NCBI GenBank assembly: GCA_964036045.1
Contig: OZ038379.1
Coordinates: 119,661,206 to 119,725,205, forward strand
DNA: 64,000 bases
Direction: 5' to 3'
Source of the DNA: Eutreptiella sp. 'Long Island Sound 2002'
Lineage: Eukaryota > Euglenozoa > Euglenophyceae > Eutreptiales > Eutreptiaceae
Positions 11,450 to 23,494 of the stretch are shown one piece after another. Each line of letters opens with the position of its first letter. Positions within the stretch are counted from its first letter, which is position 1. Position numbers and translations under genes: made by a program. A model generated the notes under the pieces. It was given only the letters and a program-made list of their open reading frames with translations, was not told the origin of the DNA and did not search any database.

Positions 11450-12650
11450 GGTGAGTGCTCAGTTATCGCAAACCACACGCCCAATGGTACCACATCCAAC
11501 ACCACCCGCAAGGACACACCATCACCACCACCAAGCACGCCCACCCGCCACCACACACCCAGGGCCCATCATCAGGAACACCCGCCGACACCACAACCAC
11601 CAAGCAGTCCAGCCGCAACCACCACCACCACCCGCCACCGGCCGCCCACAACGTCACCAACAACACCCTCCCCCCCGACAGCACTCGCGACGCCGTCGCC
11701 AAGCACACCACCATCCGCCCCGCACCACACCTGCCACACCCCCACACTTCACACCACCCACACCGGAAACCGCCAACACCACCGTGCCACCCTTACCACC
11801 TGCAGCACCGTCACCATCGACGTCGCCAGCGGCACCACCATCACGCCCGACTGCACCGCGCGAACGACACGCCCACAACCAGCACCCAGCCCCAAACACC
11901 CACACCGACACCACACACGCCGACAAGACCCCACAACACCCACGCAACGCACACACCGGCCACGCTCCACCAGACAACACAAACCACCACACGCACGGCA
12001 ACAGCGCACCCGACGCCCGCAGACCCCCCGCAACCCGCGCCACGTACACACCAACACGCACACCCGCACCCGGCCACGCCCACCAAGCGCCCGGCACACT
12101 GACCACCACACGCACAGGCAACCGCCCAACGCCGGCACCGACTCCGCGGGCAGACAGGCAGACAAACCACCCCGTCGGCATCACCAACAGCACCATCGCC
12201 CAAGCCACCACCTGCAGCACCAACGCCACCATCGCCCGTTGCACCAACGGCAAACCCCCCTCCGGCCCCCCACCACCCGTGCCCAACGCGTCACCTACGG
12301 CACACACCGGCCTCACCGTCACCCAGTGCATCGCCTACGTCACACTCCCCATCGGCACCACCGACGACACCACCGCCCACAGCACCCCCGGCAACACCCT
12401 ATGTAGGGACAGTACCAGCGGCGCCACCAGCCGGCACACCACCTGCAGCACCCACATCAACATCGCCACCACCCATGACATCACCCACAGCGCCCTCACC
12501 ATGGACGTCACCGGCAGCACCCTCACCGCCGGCACCACCAGTCGCGCCACCACCCACTGCACCACTTACAGCGGCCGCCGGAGCTGCAGGCCCCCCCAAC
12601 GCCCGCCCCGTCACCTATGACACCAACAACGTCACCAACCCCGTCGCCGC
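11450..12650 (+). repeat. ACC/ATC-rich degenerate short repeats, 5' region of element A
   Basis: The sequence is a patchwork of short themes such as ACCATCACCA, GTCACCAACAGCACC and CACCACCTGCAGCACC, with almost no T on this strand. All plus frames are open and would give Thr/Pro/Ser-rich peptides, so coding is not supported. The 57.7-60.1 kb region holds the same kind of sequence on the opposite strand at the equivalent place in element B, which suggests a shared feature of the family's 5' end. Confidence 0.7.
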
Positions 12651-14718
12651 CCGGCGCGTCAGCCGAAGCACCCACGTCAACAACACAGACCGGATTCGAC
12701 GCCTACAGCACCCCCCCGTAGACGTCACCAGCATCACCTCGACCCATTGCATCGCCCACGGTGCCCCAGCCCAACCCACTGCGCCTTCGGCGCACACATA
12801 CCCGACACCCACACAAACCAACCACGCCCACACTGCCCACCACCCCATCAGCCCACGCCACGAACACACCCACACGCACGCCCACGCCCGGCCACGCCAC
12901 CCAGACACTAACCAGGAGCCGCAGCCACCCACGCAAGCGCCACGCCACCACTGCCGCCAACCACCCGCCGTCAGCCCCCCCCGGACCGGCGCCCTGGGAA
13001 CCGGGAGCCGACACCGGCACACACCCACACCCACGCACAGCACCCCAGCCACCCCCCCCCCCAAAAAAAAACAAAGCCAAACAAGCCAGCGAAAAGAGAG
13101 GAGTAAGGGACAGGCAGAGGAAGGGGCCACGGGGGGAGCAGAGGGCAAACACGCAAGCCCACACACGCCCCCCCCCCCCCAAGCCAACCCGACCCCGCAT
13201 GTCCCGCACCCTCCCAGGAACCGCAAAGCCCAAGACCACCCCCCAGGCACCACCACAACAGACCACCATGAGGAGCCGCCGAGGACGACACACGACACAC
13301 CGCCGCCAAACACACAGTCGACACCGACACAAGCCCCACCCCCGCAACCCGCCGCACCCACCGCTGCGGCGCCCCAACACACAATGGTGCCCCCGCGGAT
13401 GCGGTACACCCCAAAAACCCCCTTCAGCCAGCCGACCAGAGGCCACCACGGGACGCACCAAGGGGACGCCGCGGAATACCCACCCACAGAACGGCCCCGA
13501 CACCCGCTACCCGCCGGCAACCCCCCACGGACCCACCCCACACCCGAGCAAATAGCCCCCCCCCCACCGTGGAAACAATGCACCCCAGCCACACACCGCC
13601 ACTCACCACCCGCGGGCACCGCACCGGGGCCACAACACGCCCAAGCAGCCGCGACCCACCGACCCGCGGACCCCGCAAACGCAATACCCCACACCACCGG
13701 GCCCACCCAACGGCGGGCCGACACCCCCAAGCACCACACGACCACAGCCCCCTGGTTGCGACACTCCAGTCCCGCACACCCCGCCCCAGGGGACCCCAGG
13801 CCCTACGCCACACCGACCCCGCACAGGCCACGTACTGAAACACACCAGGAGAACGATCAAGAGACCACGCGGGGCTGCCCCACACCGCCAGAGAACAAAC
13901 CACAGGCGACAGCCCACCCCACCAGACCTGAACACGGTGCCCCCCCCCCCCAACGGGAAGGCCACCACACGGCACAACACCACCATACCGCACCGCACCC
14001 CCCTCCCCCACCCGGGGGCACGGGACACCACAGCCCACCAACACAGGAACCAAGCCACGCCCCGCGGACTCCGCACCCCACCCCACCGGCACCACCCCTG
14101 GAAACCCCGCACGCCTCGCGCCAGCTCAACACCCACCACCGGCCACAACCCGAACCGCACACAGGGGCAACACCACCGGCCAGGACAGCCACCAGCGTGC
14201 AGCCACACACCACAGCCACGCCAAACGGCGCGCCTTACCCGGCGCACGACCCCGCACCGGCCGCCGCACGTGCCCCGAACACCAGCATAACACGCCCACC
14301 GTGCCATGAAGCAGCACCCCAGCACGTGAACACGCACGATGACCCCATGGCCCTGGACATCGACAGCCTGCTAGAACTGGAACTCCAACACACGGAGGAC
14401 ACGGAGCATCATATGGACCTCACCCCGCCGGAGCTCGAGCCCACAGCAAGCAGCCCCGCGGACCCCAACCCGCAAAATGCCCCCCCGCGCCCCCCCCCCG
14501 CGAGAGGGCGCCCTGGACGCACCTGTCCAACGCCCTGCGGCGCCACCACCCCACCCACGAAGCCAGCAACGGGCCCGCCGAGTACCGGGCGTCACTCGAG
14601 CACGACCTGCCCGACGTCACGGGGCTGGGACTCCACGGGTACACCACCGCCCCCCCCCCTCCAGGCACCCCCACACAAGAATGGGAGGACGAGTACGCCG
14701 TCGACGTCACCGACATGA
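12475..14718 (+). CDS. Element A ORF1, Pro/Thr-rich N-terminal part
   Basis: The ATG at 12475 opens a 747-residue frame that is mostly Pro/Thr/His low complexity; the start inside it is uncertain. The last part looks truly coding: from about 14,345 it reads PMALDIDSLLELELQHTED, an acidic helical segment. Element B has a similar segment (WEDDYDVLRAIQHLL) at about 47,200 on the minus strand. After the 10-C run at 14,490-14,499 the conserved protein continues in the previous frame, so the true product switches frame there and the last 70 or so residues of this ORF are out-of-frame. Function unknown; by position it is the start of the ORF1 protein. Confidence 0.45.
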   Translation: MTSPTAPSPWTSPAAPSPPAPPVAPPPTAPLTAAAGAAGPPNARPVTYDTNNVTNPVAARRVSRSTHVNNTDRIRRLQHPPVDVTSITSTHCIAHGAPAQPTAPSAHTYPTPTQTNHAHTAHHPISPRHEHTHTHAHARPRHPDTNQEPQPPTQAPRHHCRQPPAVSPPRTGALGTGSRHRHTPTPTHSTPATPPPKKKQSQTSQRKERSKGQAEEGATGGAEGKHASPHTPPPPQANPTPHVPHPPRNRKAQDHPPGTTTTDHHEEPPRTTHDTPPPNTQSTPTQAPPPQPAAPTAAAPQHTMVPPRMRYTPKTPFSQPTRGHHGTHQGDAAEYPPTERPRHPLPAGNPPRTHPTPEQIAPPPPWKQCTPATHRHSPPAGTAPGPQHAQAAATHRPADPANAIPHTTGPTQRRADTPKHHTTTAPWLRHSSPAHPAPGDPRPYATPTPHRPRTETHQENDQETTRGCPTPPENKPQATAHPTRPEHGAPPPQREGHHTAQHHHTAPHPPPPPGGTGHHSPPTQEPSHAPRTPHPTPPAPPLETPHASRQLNTHHRPQPEPHTGATPPARTATSVQPHTTATPNGAPYPAHDPAPAAARAPNTSITRPPCHEAAPQHVNTHDDPMALDIDSLLELELQHTEDTEHHMDLTPPELEPTASSPADPNPQNAPPRPPPARGRPGRTCPTPCGATTPPTKPATGPPSTGRHSSTTCPTSRGWDSTGTPPPPPLQAPPHKNGRTSTPSTSPT

Positions 14719-17700
14719 CGGCATACATGGAAAGCGTGGAGGACCTGGAGCAAGACACCGTCCTCAGCCTCCTCGCCTACCACAGCTGGAGATGGGGCCA
14801 CCAGGTCACCCTCCACCGACCGCAGGACGGGCCCCACCAGTGGTCCCCAGAGCAAACGGCGAAGTGGGACATCGTCCTCCAACTCACCCCCGAGGGCTTC
14901 TACACCCTCACGCACAGCGGATTACCCGACGCCGCACCCAATGCACAGGCACTGCCGCTGGCCCAGCCCCAGGAGGACGACGCAGACGCACCCCCACCGG
15001 AGGAATGTCATTGGGACCCCCCCACAGCCACCACCGAACGCATGCCGCACCGGCTCACCAAACGTCACCTCCCCCACGACTACCATGCCACCAACGACTC
15101 GCGGGGACGCCGCACACTGCCCCTGCAGTGGGGATCACCCGAGGGCACCTTCACGTGGGGGGAAATCCTCCCCGGCGCCGTGGCGCTCACGTACCTGTGG
15201 CTCCGGGACGCGGAGACGCACGCGCAGCCCCCCGGCACACACCTCCTCCTCACCCTGGAGGGAGAGGCCGCCGTCGAAAACGTCCACACAGCGGAAGGAG
15301 AGGACTACGTGACGGCGAACGCAGACACCGCAGTATGGCTACACGCTCACGAGCACACCACACCCCCCACCGTAGTACCGGGGTCACACCCCTGGCACGT
15401 GGTCATCGTGCGACTGCCCACAGGAGCAGACACAGGAAGCGCCCAACAGGGATGGGCGGACAGGTGGGCACACATGTGCGCCTCCCTGCACGAAGGGCTG
15501 CACAGACCCTCCCTCACCAGTCACACCCTCGAGCCGGCCCCCACCACGGCCGAATCCCACACCGGGGCGGCCCCCCCCACAGGAGTCTGGGCCTACGCGC
15601 GCACCCTCCACCGCGAGGCAGCGGAAGCCCTCAAGACCGCCATCTCCAACCACCAGGGCCTCGTGCACACCCCCCACGATAACACACAAAAGGGCTACAC
15701 CCTATGGTGGCACCACCCCGCACCAGAAGGGGGCCTGCAACCACCGGCAGACCAGCCTGGCATCGGCCCAGACCTCACGGCGATCGCCCGCGCCGTCGCC
15801 GCCATGGCCCAGCAAGTTGGGGCGCCACCCCAATGGGCACCGTCCATCATCAAGGAAACGGCGGCACGCCACAACCCAGCTTTCGCACACTTCCGGGGAC
15901 GCCCCATTCATCCCACCCTACCGGACCTCGACCTCCCCGCCCACGATGCGTGGGCAGTCCACATCCTCGTGGCCCACGACACCGCGCCCAAAACAGGGGA
16001 GGCGACGGCACGCATCACCAAACAACTCCCCAATACCGCACTCCACTACGACATACCAACGCCCAACGTCATCGTCACCCACAACACGGGTCGCAACCAC
16101 TACTACCTCCAGGCCACGCATGAGCGCTCCCCCATCACCGTATACACCTTCACCACCTACCCTGGCCTCCAGCCACCGCAACACCACCCGCGCCCGGCAT
16201 GGAAGCATCCCCTACACGTCGCCCCGACCCGGCGCAAAAGGCCCACCCATCACGCGCCCCCTCCCGCCGACAGCACCGCCCTCCACACCGCCCGCAGACG
16301 GGCCGCGGCACAACACCAAAGCCACCTGCTCCCACGCATTAACGCTGGACCCGGCACCATCACCGAGGCCACCCACAAAAGCACCTTGAACCTACTGGCT
16401 CGCAAGCTACGCCCCAAAATGGCACTGGAGGACACGCTCTGGATATACTATGGCGAAGGCCGCACGGCACGGGTGGCGGACCTCCGCAATATCATCCCCC
16501 GCCACATCCAGCGAGCAGTAGGGCCCTTCACCGTGTACGCGGTACCGCACCCCATAACAGCCCCATGCACCCACTGCAACCCTCGGTGCGCGCTACCATG
16601 CGCAGGCGCTCTGCAGCAACCCCTGCCCACCCCTACCTACAGGGGGGGCATATACCTCGGCACGGTGCCCGGGGACCCACACCCCTACCTCCTGCCCGCA
16701 GCGGACCGCCACCACGCCATACCACTACACCTTGTCGAGCACCTGGCGGTGGGACCATCCCCCTTCCAGAAGTGCCCCCCCCACACCCCATCCGACGGAC
16801 GCCCGCCAGATGAGCCGACACACGCCACACCTGGGCTCAAACGCGCCATCGCACTCCTCACCCTAAAGGCGGAAGCCGCCATCCCCCGAGACCTGGAGGG
16901 GGAAAACCACCTCATGGTGGAAGGGCTGACGGAACATGTCCTGATCGCAGCCATGTACGCCACGGCGTCCGCATCCCGCCTCTGGGAGGACCGCCCCTCC
17001 CCACCTCTAGCCCAAGCAGCGCAGGACGCCCCCGACACGGGCCCCACCGCCGAGGACATCCACCAAATCCTCAACATGCGAGCACCCCCGAAGACCCACC
17101 CTGCGGTCCGCCTCATCCAGCTCGTCAGCTGGGACGCCATGGACGCCCCCCCGACCACCACGGAGGTCCACATCCTCAAACACCGGGACACCTGGTGGAC
17201 GGTGGAATGGGACGACCACGGCAAGGTCAGACGAGCAACAGCACACGCCCCCGACGGCGAAGTCCCGCCCCCACCACGCGGAGGAGACCGCTTGCGACTC
17301 GCCGCACGCGTCCCCGACGCCCCGGAGGCAGCCTTGGAAGCGCTGCACTACGCCCTCTACTGGGCGCAGGGGGCGCCAGAAGGCCCCCTCCCCCCGGAAC
17401 GCACCCCAGCATGGACACGCCACGCCACCCGCTACACGGCCCACATGCGCCGCCACGGGGCAGGCACGGGGCACCGGCTCCTCACCTGGCCCACATACCC
17501 GCCCGACGCCCTGCAGGAGGCCGAGGAAGTGCTTGGCCTCATGACCAAGCAAGTGTTCCAGCTGACGGACCCCGTCCCCACGTCCAAGCCCGACGTCCCA
17601 GCCGCCCGAGAACACCCCGTGTTTGCACCAGGCCACGCAGCCGTACAGCGGCCCCAGGGCGCACCTCCCCAACGGGGACAACCCGCTGCCCGGCGCCGCC

Positions 17701-18180
17701 AAGGTGCGCAGAAGGGCAAGGCCCCCACACAGGCCAAACCCGCGCCAAAGCCAAGGGCCAAGCCGAAGAGCTGGACCAAAGAGGAAGCCGCTGCCCTGTA
17801 TCCCGAATACGCCATCAACACCCGGGTGCAGCTGCCCTTCGAGTACCCCACGGCCGCGGGCCCCTCCAAGTGGATATGGGCCGCAGGGGAGGTCAAGCAC
17901 CGGTACCTCGTCACCGGGGGCCACCAGGGGTTCAAGATCCACCGCAAGTGGGACCCGGCCACCCCCAACGACAAGAAGCTGGGGCGCACCATTGAACTCT
18001 GGCGAGACCAAGCCGGTCGTGAGATGGTCCCCATGCAGCTGTGTCACCCCCGACACGGAGCACCTCACCGGCACCGAGTACACGGGCGAAGTCCACAATG
18101 CATGGGCCCTACCCCAGCCCCAGAAGCGGAACCGCAGGGCACCCGCAGCTCAGGGCGTCATCGACCTCCTCGACGCCTGA
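14500..18180 (+). pseudogene. Element A ORF1, conserved body
   Basis: The frame is open from the C run at 14,499 (first ATG 14,715) to about 18,040, then a one-base shift leads to the TGA at 18,178-18,180. It is a large mixed-charge protein with no familiar domain. Blocks shared with element B include a GVWAY...KGYTLWW region (15,590-15,710), GPFTVY followed by a Cys cluster CTHCNPRCALPC (about 16,566-16,601; CEHHDPPCSTLC in B), then YLGTVPGDP, and a basic C-terminal part with KPKSWTKEEAAALYPEY. The Cys cluster C-x2-[CH]-x3-C-x3-C could bind zinc and RNA, as ORF1 proteins of non-LTR elements do. The ATG at 14,715 overlaps the preceding TGA as ATGA, but conserved coding begins upstream of it. 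Confidence 0.55.
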
Positions 18181-18209
18181 CGGGGCCAGGGCCGGACAAG
18201 GCCCGCCCC
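18178..18209 (+). promoter_or_regulatory. Putative UGA-C readthrough site with stem-loop (element A)
   Basis: The ORF1 stop TGA (18,178-18,180) is followed by C, then GGGGC (18,182-18,186), CA, GGGCC (18,189-18,193), loop GGACAA, GGCCC (18,200-18,204) and GCCCC (18,205-18,209). That is a 10-bp GC stem with a 2-base bulge. ORF2 is in the same frame. The first in-frame ATG comes only at 18,322, after residues already conserved with element B (PAPAEA and the INIL region). Element B has the same stop, the same next base and the same two stem halves at 43,168-43,217. UGA-CGG followed by a 3' stem-loop is a known class of readthrough signal in plant RNA viruses. Activity here is inference. Confidence 0.6.
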
Positions 18210-21200
18210 CCCAACTACCAGTCCCCAGAAACCGGCGCCTGCAGAAGCCCACGCCCGCATCAACATCCTCAACGAGCCTGCGGTCACCTACGACCCCACC
18301 AAGGCCGCCACACTGCAAGCCATGCCCGGGCCGCACCCCCAAGGCGCAGACCTCCTGGGATTCCTGGAGCAAGCCCTCCGCAAAGCGGACCAACCCGAAC
18401 CAGCACCGATCCTGGACCCAGAGGGGAACAAATATCACGCCCACTGGGAACGGGGGGTACCCCTCTACCACAAGACGTCGGTCACGGTACATGCCCACCC
18501 CGACCTCGGAGTGGATGGTCGCCCCGGGGCGTACGGGTGCGTGGGGCCCGGATGGCACCTAAACGTGCCACTCACGCACGTCCCGTTCGGGGAGGAGACC
18601 AAGGACTTCCTGGACACCCTGAGCCTGGCGTACCACCGACTCTCCCTCCTGGCACCCACCATCATCATAGGCGACCTAAACGCCGCCCCCACCGACGACG
18701 ACCGCACCGGCCCACCCACAGCCACCGACACAGCTGTCAGGAACGCCATGCACCAACTGGGCATCACCGACCTCACGGCAGGACTCACCGGCACATCCTC
18801 CCATTACCCCCACCAAGCCGGCACCCACCCATCCCGCATCGACACGTGCTACGGGGACCCAACCACGGTGCGCGTCCACGAAGCAGCCTACGGGGACCTC
18901 CCGCCCACAGGCACGGGCCACCGGCCCCTCTACATCGACCTCATCATCCCCAACCTACCCCCACCCGCGGCCACCCTGCCAGACGACACCCTCCCACCCA
19001 CACTGCAGTTCCCGGCCGAGGACGACCACGGCGCCTGGCACAGGTATAACAGGGCCCTACACGCCATCCTACGCCGCCTGGGTGCACCGACACTCACCAC
19101 CGCCATGCGCCGGGCGGCACAAGCATGCGGCATGGAGCGTGACACCAACCACACGGGAGCACCACCAGACCTCAGCCTCCAGCAACTCGTCCATGACATC
19201 TGGACCACGAAAGGGGAACTCGCCACCGTGCTACGCCCCAGCACACCGGAGGCACGAGACCGGGACGCCCACCTCCGTGCGCTCCTCACCACCCGCCGCC
19301 ACCAACTCCAGGAATGGCACGCCCACCGCATAGCGGCAGCAGCCCAGGAACGCGAAAGATACGGCAGAAACGACACGCCGTACAAGTCCGTACGGTACGT
19401 CAGCCGCATCCTGGAGGACACGGGGCGCCGTACCATCCACGCGGTACACACCCCCGAAGGAGGCCTCACCGATGACCCCGACGCCGTCCTCCAGGCAGTC
19501 CTGGACAGCTTCCAGGCACAACACGGGGACGCCCTCCCCGAGCTCGACCCCCACACCAGAAACACCATCCGCGAGCATGTGCCCAGGGTCTTCAACCGGG
19601 AACAGCGGCGCGCCATCGAACACGACCCCTTCAGCATCTCAGAACTGCAACGCGCCCTAGACCGCCTGAAGAAGGGGGTCGTGCCCGGCGTCGACGGTTT
19701 GCCGGCCGAAGCGTACCAACGTCTCACCCTGCCCATCAAACGCCGCCTGGCAGCCGGCCTGTGGGACATCGTCACGGGCGCCACGCCCATCCCCCCTGAG
19801 TGGGCCAACCTGGTCCACCCCCTCTACAAAAAGGGGGACTGGGCGCAGCCGGGGAACTGGCGGCCCATAGTCTGCGCCACCACCGAGGTCAAGCTGGTGT
19901 GGACGCTCATCCTAGGCCGCATCGCGCCAGCGGTCTTCGCCCACGTGCCCGCCAGCATGTGGGGGGCCATGGCCGGCAGGTCCCCCCACGAGGCCATCTT
20001 CCTCCAGGACACCGCACTGGACATGAACCCCTACGAGATGATCATCGCCTCCCTCGATGTCCCAGGCGCGTTCCCCCACGTCCCACACCGGCTCCTCACG
20101 GAGGTATGGGATGCCATGGGCCTCCCATTCCTATCCTTCATGACCGGGTACATCCAGACCCGACTCTACGCCGTCATCACGGCCGCGGGCCTCACCCCCT
20201 GGACCGGCACAGACAGCGGGGTCCCCCAGGGAGGCGCCGAAGGCCCCTTCCTCTACCTCCTCGTCACCCTGCCACTGGCATTCGAGCTAGCACGGGTATA
20301 CCTGGGGTACGCCCCATACCCGCTACGGTCCCCCCTCATCAACTTCGCAGATGACAACCTCCTCACTACGGCCACCCGCCACCGCGACCCTGAGAACGCA
20401 GGGCTACCAACAACCACCGAACAAGCGTCCGCCATTCTCCAACTCACCACAACCTACCTGGACGCCCACCAGCTCCTAGTGCACCCCCGCAAATCGGTCG
20501 GGCTGGCCGACGCCAAGACCCCCACCCCCCACATCCGGAAAGGCGAACCCCTACACCTGGAAGACACCACAGTCCACCTGGGAGTCACACAGGCCACGCA
20601 GCACCACCACATCACACTCCCAAGCAAGCTAGAAGAGCGCCTCGCCCGGCTACCCCAAATTGCCAGGGGGGACCTCCTGTCTACGCAGGGCCTGGCGTAC
20701 TTCATGGAAGCAGTGCTCAACGCGGCCATCGGGTACCAAGCCCTGCACCTCCCGCGCCCCCAAAGACGCACTACGCCACGCTCGACAGCAAGTGACGAAG
20801 GCATGGGCGCAACACGGAGGCTGGCCCACGTCTTTCCCCAAGGAGGCCATGATGGCCCACTGGCGCTACTACGGAGACAATACGGGCGCCCTGGTCGACA
20901 TGGCCTATGCCAAACACGCAGCACACCTCCTACACAGGGTAACACACCACCACCAACCAGAAGTTCGCGAGGCGGCAGCCATACGCATAAAAGAAGCGCA
21001 AATGGCCCGCAACACCTTTCCCCGGTGGATACTGGCACAACACGGCGTCTCCACCCCCGTGGGCACTGGCATCTGGGCCCAGCTACAACTTCTCCTACCG
21101 CACCACACACACGCCATCCTGACAAACCACCACTGCGATCAACAGGGGCCACTCGTGGCCACACACACCGACATCCACCGACGCCCGGCAGGCGAGGTGG

Positions 21201-23494
21201 ACACCCTGCGCCTCGTAGGGGCCACCATCACCATAGTGTATATCACCCCAACACAGATGAAGATCATGGCCCAATGCGACGCCCACCACGCCTCGTTCCT
21301 TTCCGACCCACAATGGCCAGGGCGCCACGTCTTCCAAGCGTACCTCCGCGCATGTGCTACGAAGGCAGGGCGCGACATGCCGGGGCCCAAGGACATCAAC
21401 ACGGCGTACACAGCCTTCCAGCGCCAGCACCCCCGGCCCCGCCTGAGCGAGCACGAGACCCCCAACGACGGCGGCACGACGCAGGGGGAGCCCACCCCGT
21501 CAGCCGAAGGCTGGACACCACCCACCATCCTGCTACTAGCACCAAACGGCCACAAATATGCTACCCGCACCGTCCAGCGACACCATGCCCCCTGGTCCAT
21601 CCCCAAACACAATGCACCGGAGACCGATGTACCACCAGTCAGACACAGTGACCAGGGCATACCACGCACGTGCTGGCACTGCGGCCCGGCAGCCCTCGAC
21701 ACTCCGTGGCCCCTGCTGCACCTCATCTCCACCCACTACCTCACCCCCACCGCCGCCGCCACCGCCGACCAGCAGGCATGGCTCTCCCCCTAGTTTCACA
21801 CGGTACCCCCAGACCACCCGGTGCACGTAGCCTGGACCCGGACACCCACGGCGACATGGACGTTCACCAACGAGCGGGCAGACCCGGACGGCGTAGCCAT
21901 GGAGTACGACTGCTGCGACCCACACCGCGCAGGACCTCAGGAGGCACCCATGCGCCCCCTACAGCACAAATGCCCCACCCTCCGCAACGACAAAGACGAC
22001 AAGGAGCGGCGACAGACCATCACGTGCCAGAAGTTCCACCCCAATACGGGATACCTCTTCCACCTGATGTACGTGTATATCATTCAGGGACGCCCAGACA
22101 GGGGCCTCCTCCGCCTCACCCCACGAGCCCAGGCCATCATCACCCAGGGAATAGGCGTCTATGCAGCGCCACTACTGCAACCCACGCAAATCACCGCCAG
22201 AACCACCCAGGGGAACCCCATCTACGTCTATCACCCCACAGCAATCGCCCGCCTACCCATACCCAGCGACACCGATATCATCTACTTCACTGACGCATCC
22301 GGCACCCAGCAACGCACCCCCAGGGTCGGTTGCGCCTCCGTGCGCATCACTTGGCACGCGGACGGCCTCCACGTGGAACACCACACCGGGACCACCATCT
22401 TTGGAGCGTCCTCCCACGGCAAACTGCGCACCATGGCAGACGCCGTCACCGCCACACCGCCACCCACGACGGTCCGGCCCCGCAACATCTGGGTAGTCGT
22501 GGACGCCACGGTCGACAGGCGCCTTGCGGACCTGCCCCTCCACAAAGCACTCGAGTCCGGCCTCACCACACAAGCGTTGGGACTATGGATGGCCTTCAAG
22601 GGCATGCACCCCCAGGACGCCCTACACATCATCAAGCAGGAGTCACACCGCTACGCATACGGCAATGGACGCGCAGACACGCCGGCCAAACACCAGAACA
22701 CCAACCACACTCCAGGGCTCCAACGCGTGCGACTGGACACCCCACACCACAGCCACCTGCAGCACCTGCCCCCGATACCCCTGGCCACACAGCCCCCCCA
22801 ATGGATGCCCGAGAACACGCCGTACACGGATCGAGACAAGCAGTACCACTACCCCACACCCATCGGGCAACTGGCCACCACACTGGGCCACCCAGGGATC
22901 ACCGAACTCCTCCGACGCCTCGAAGACTCCGTCCACACCCCCCTCTACTACTCCGCCCTGCGCCCGGATAGCCTCCCAGCACACCTACAAAAGCCCCGAC
23001 TCCAACTCGCCCTCGAACAACTTCCCCTCCTCACCCGATACCACCGATGGTATACGCGCCGCTCGATCCACGTCCCCGCAGGACACACCAAATGCATCTG
23101 CAGCCACGCGGAAGAAGAAACATGGGACCACTTCAAGGCGTGCCCCCTGTACAGAGGACTGGACACCCTCACAGACTGGAACCCAACCCACACCATCGCA
23201 CAGCACGCCGGATGGCTGGCGCAGTCCCCGGCGACCCAGCAACTCACCACCGTCCTCAAGCAGACGGAGGTGCTCGAGGCAGTCCGCAGGGGACTCGTCC
23301 CCACTGCCGTCTACACCTTACTACGCACCGACGCGGAGGACCCCCAGGCCACGGCGGCGCACATGCAGCGGACGGCCGTTGCCAAGACGGCGGAGCAGCT
23401 CACATACCGCACCCACAAATACCTGCAGCATGCGGCAACCCTGCCCCCAACAGACCAAGCCCACCTCCTCAAACTCCTGTTCTACCAACCATGA
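18181..23494 (+). pseudogene. Element A ORF2: AP-endonuclease, RT, RNase H, zinc motif
   Basis: This polyprotein would nick target DNA and copy the element RNA. The APE-type endonuclease is at about 18,230-18,960, with GDLNAAP (18,670), SRID (18,832) and GHRPL (18,915). The reverse transcriptase spans about 19,640-20,760: SLDVPGAF at 20,050 (motif A Asp), GVPQGGAEGPF at 20,218 and FADDN at 20,344 (catalytic Asp pair). A conserved connection follows. RNase H lies at 22,270-22,700: TDASG, VVVDATVD and GNGRADTPAK are kept, but the Glu expected in SSHGELxxM is Lys. A C-terminal CICSHAEEETWDHFKACP zinc motif is at 23,093. Frame breaks: a one-base loss at a C run near 20,757, and TAG 21,791-21,793 where element B has Trp. 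The start is unclear; it may be made by readthrough from ORF1. Confidence 0.85.

Noticed and set aside
12475-14300. Pro/Thr-rich sequence as a mucin or cell-wall protein gene
   Set aside because: It is continuous with the retroelement 5' repeats and lacks a signal peptide or regular repeat.
14712-14720. ATGA stop-start overlap as the start of the main ORF1 product
   Set aside because: Conserved coding in the downstream frame already runs upstream of this ATG to about 14,500, so the overlap is probably coincidental.
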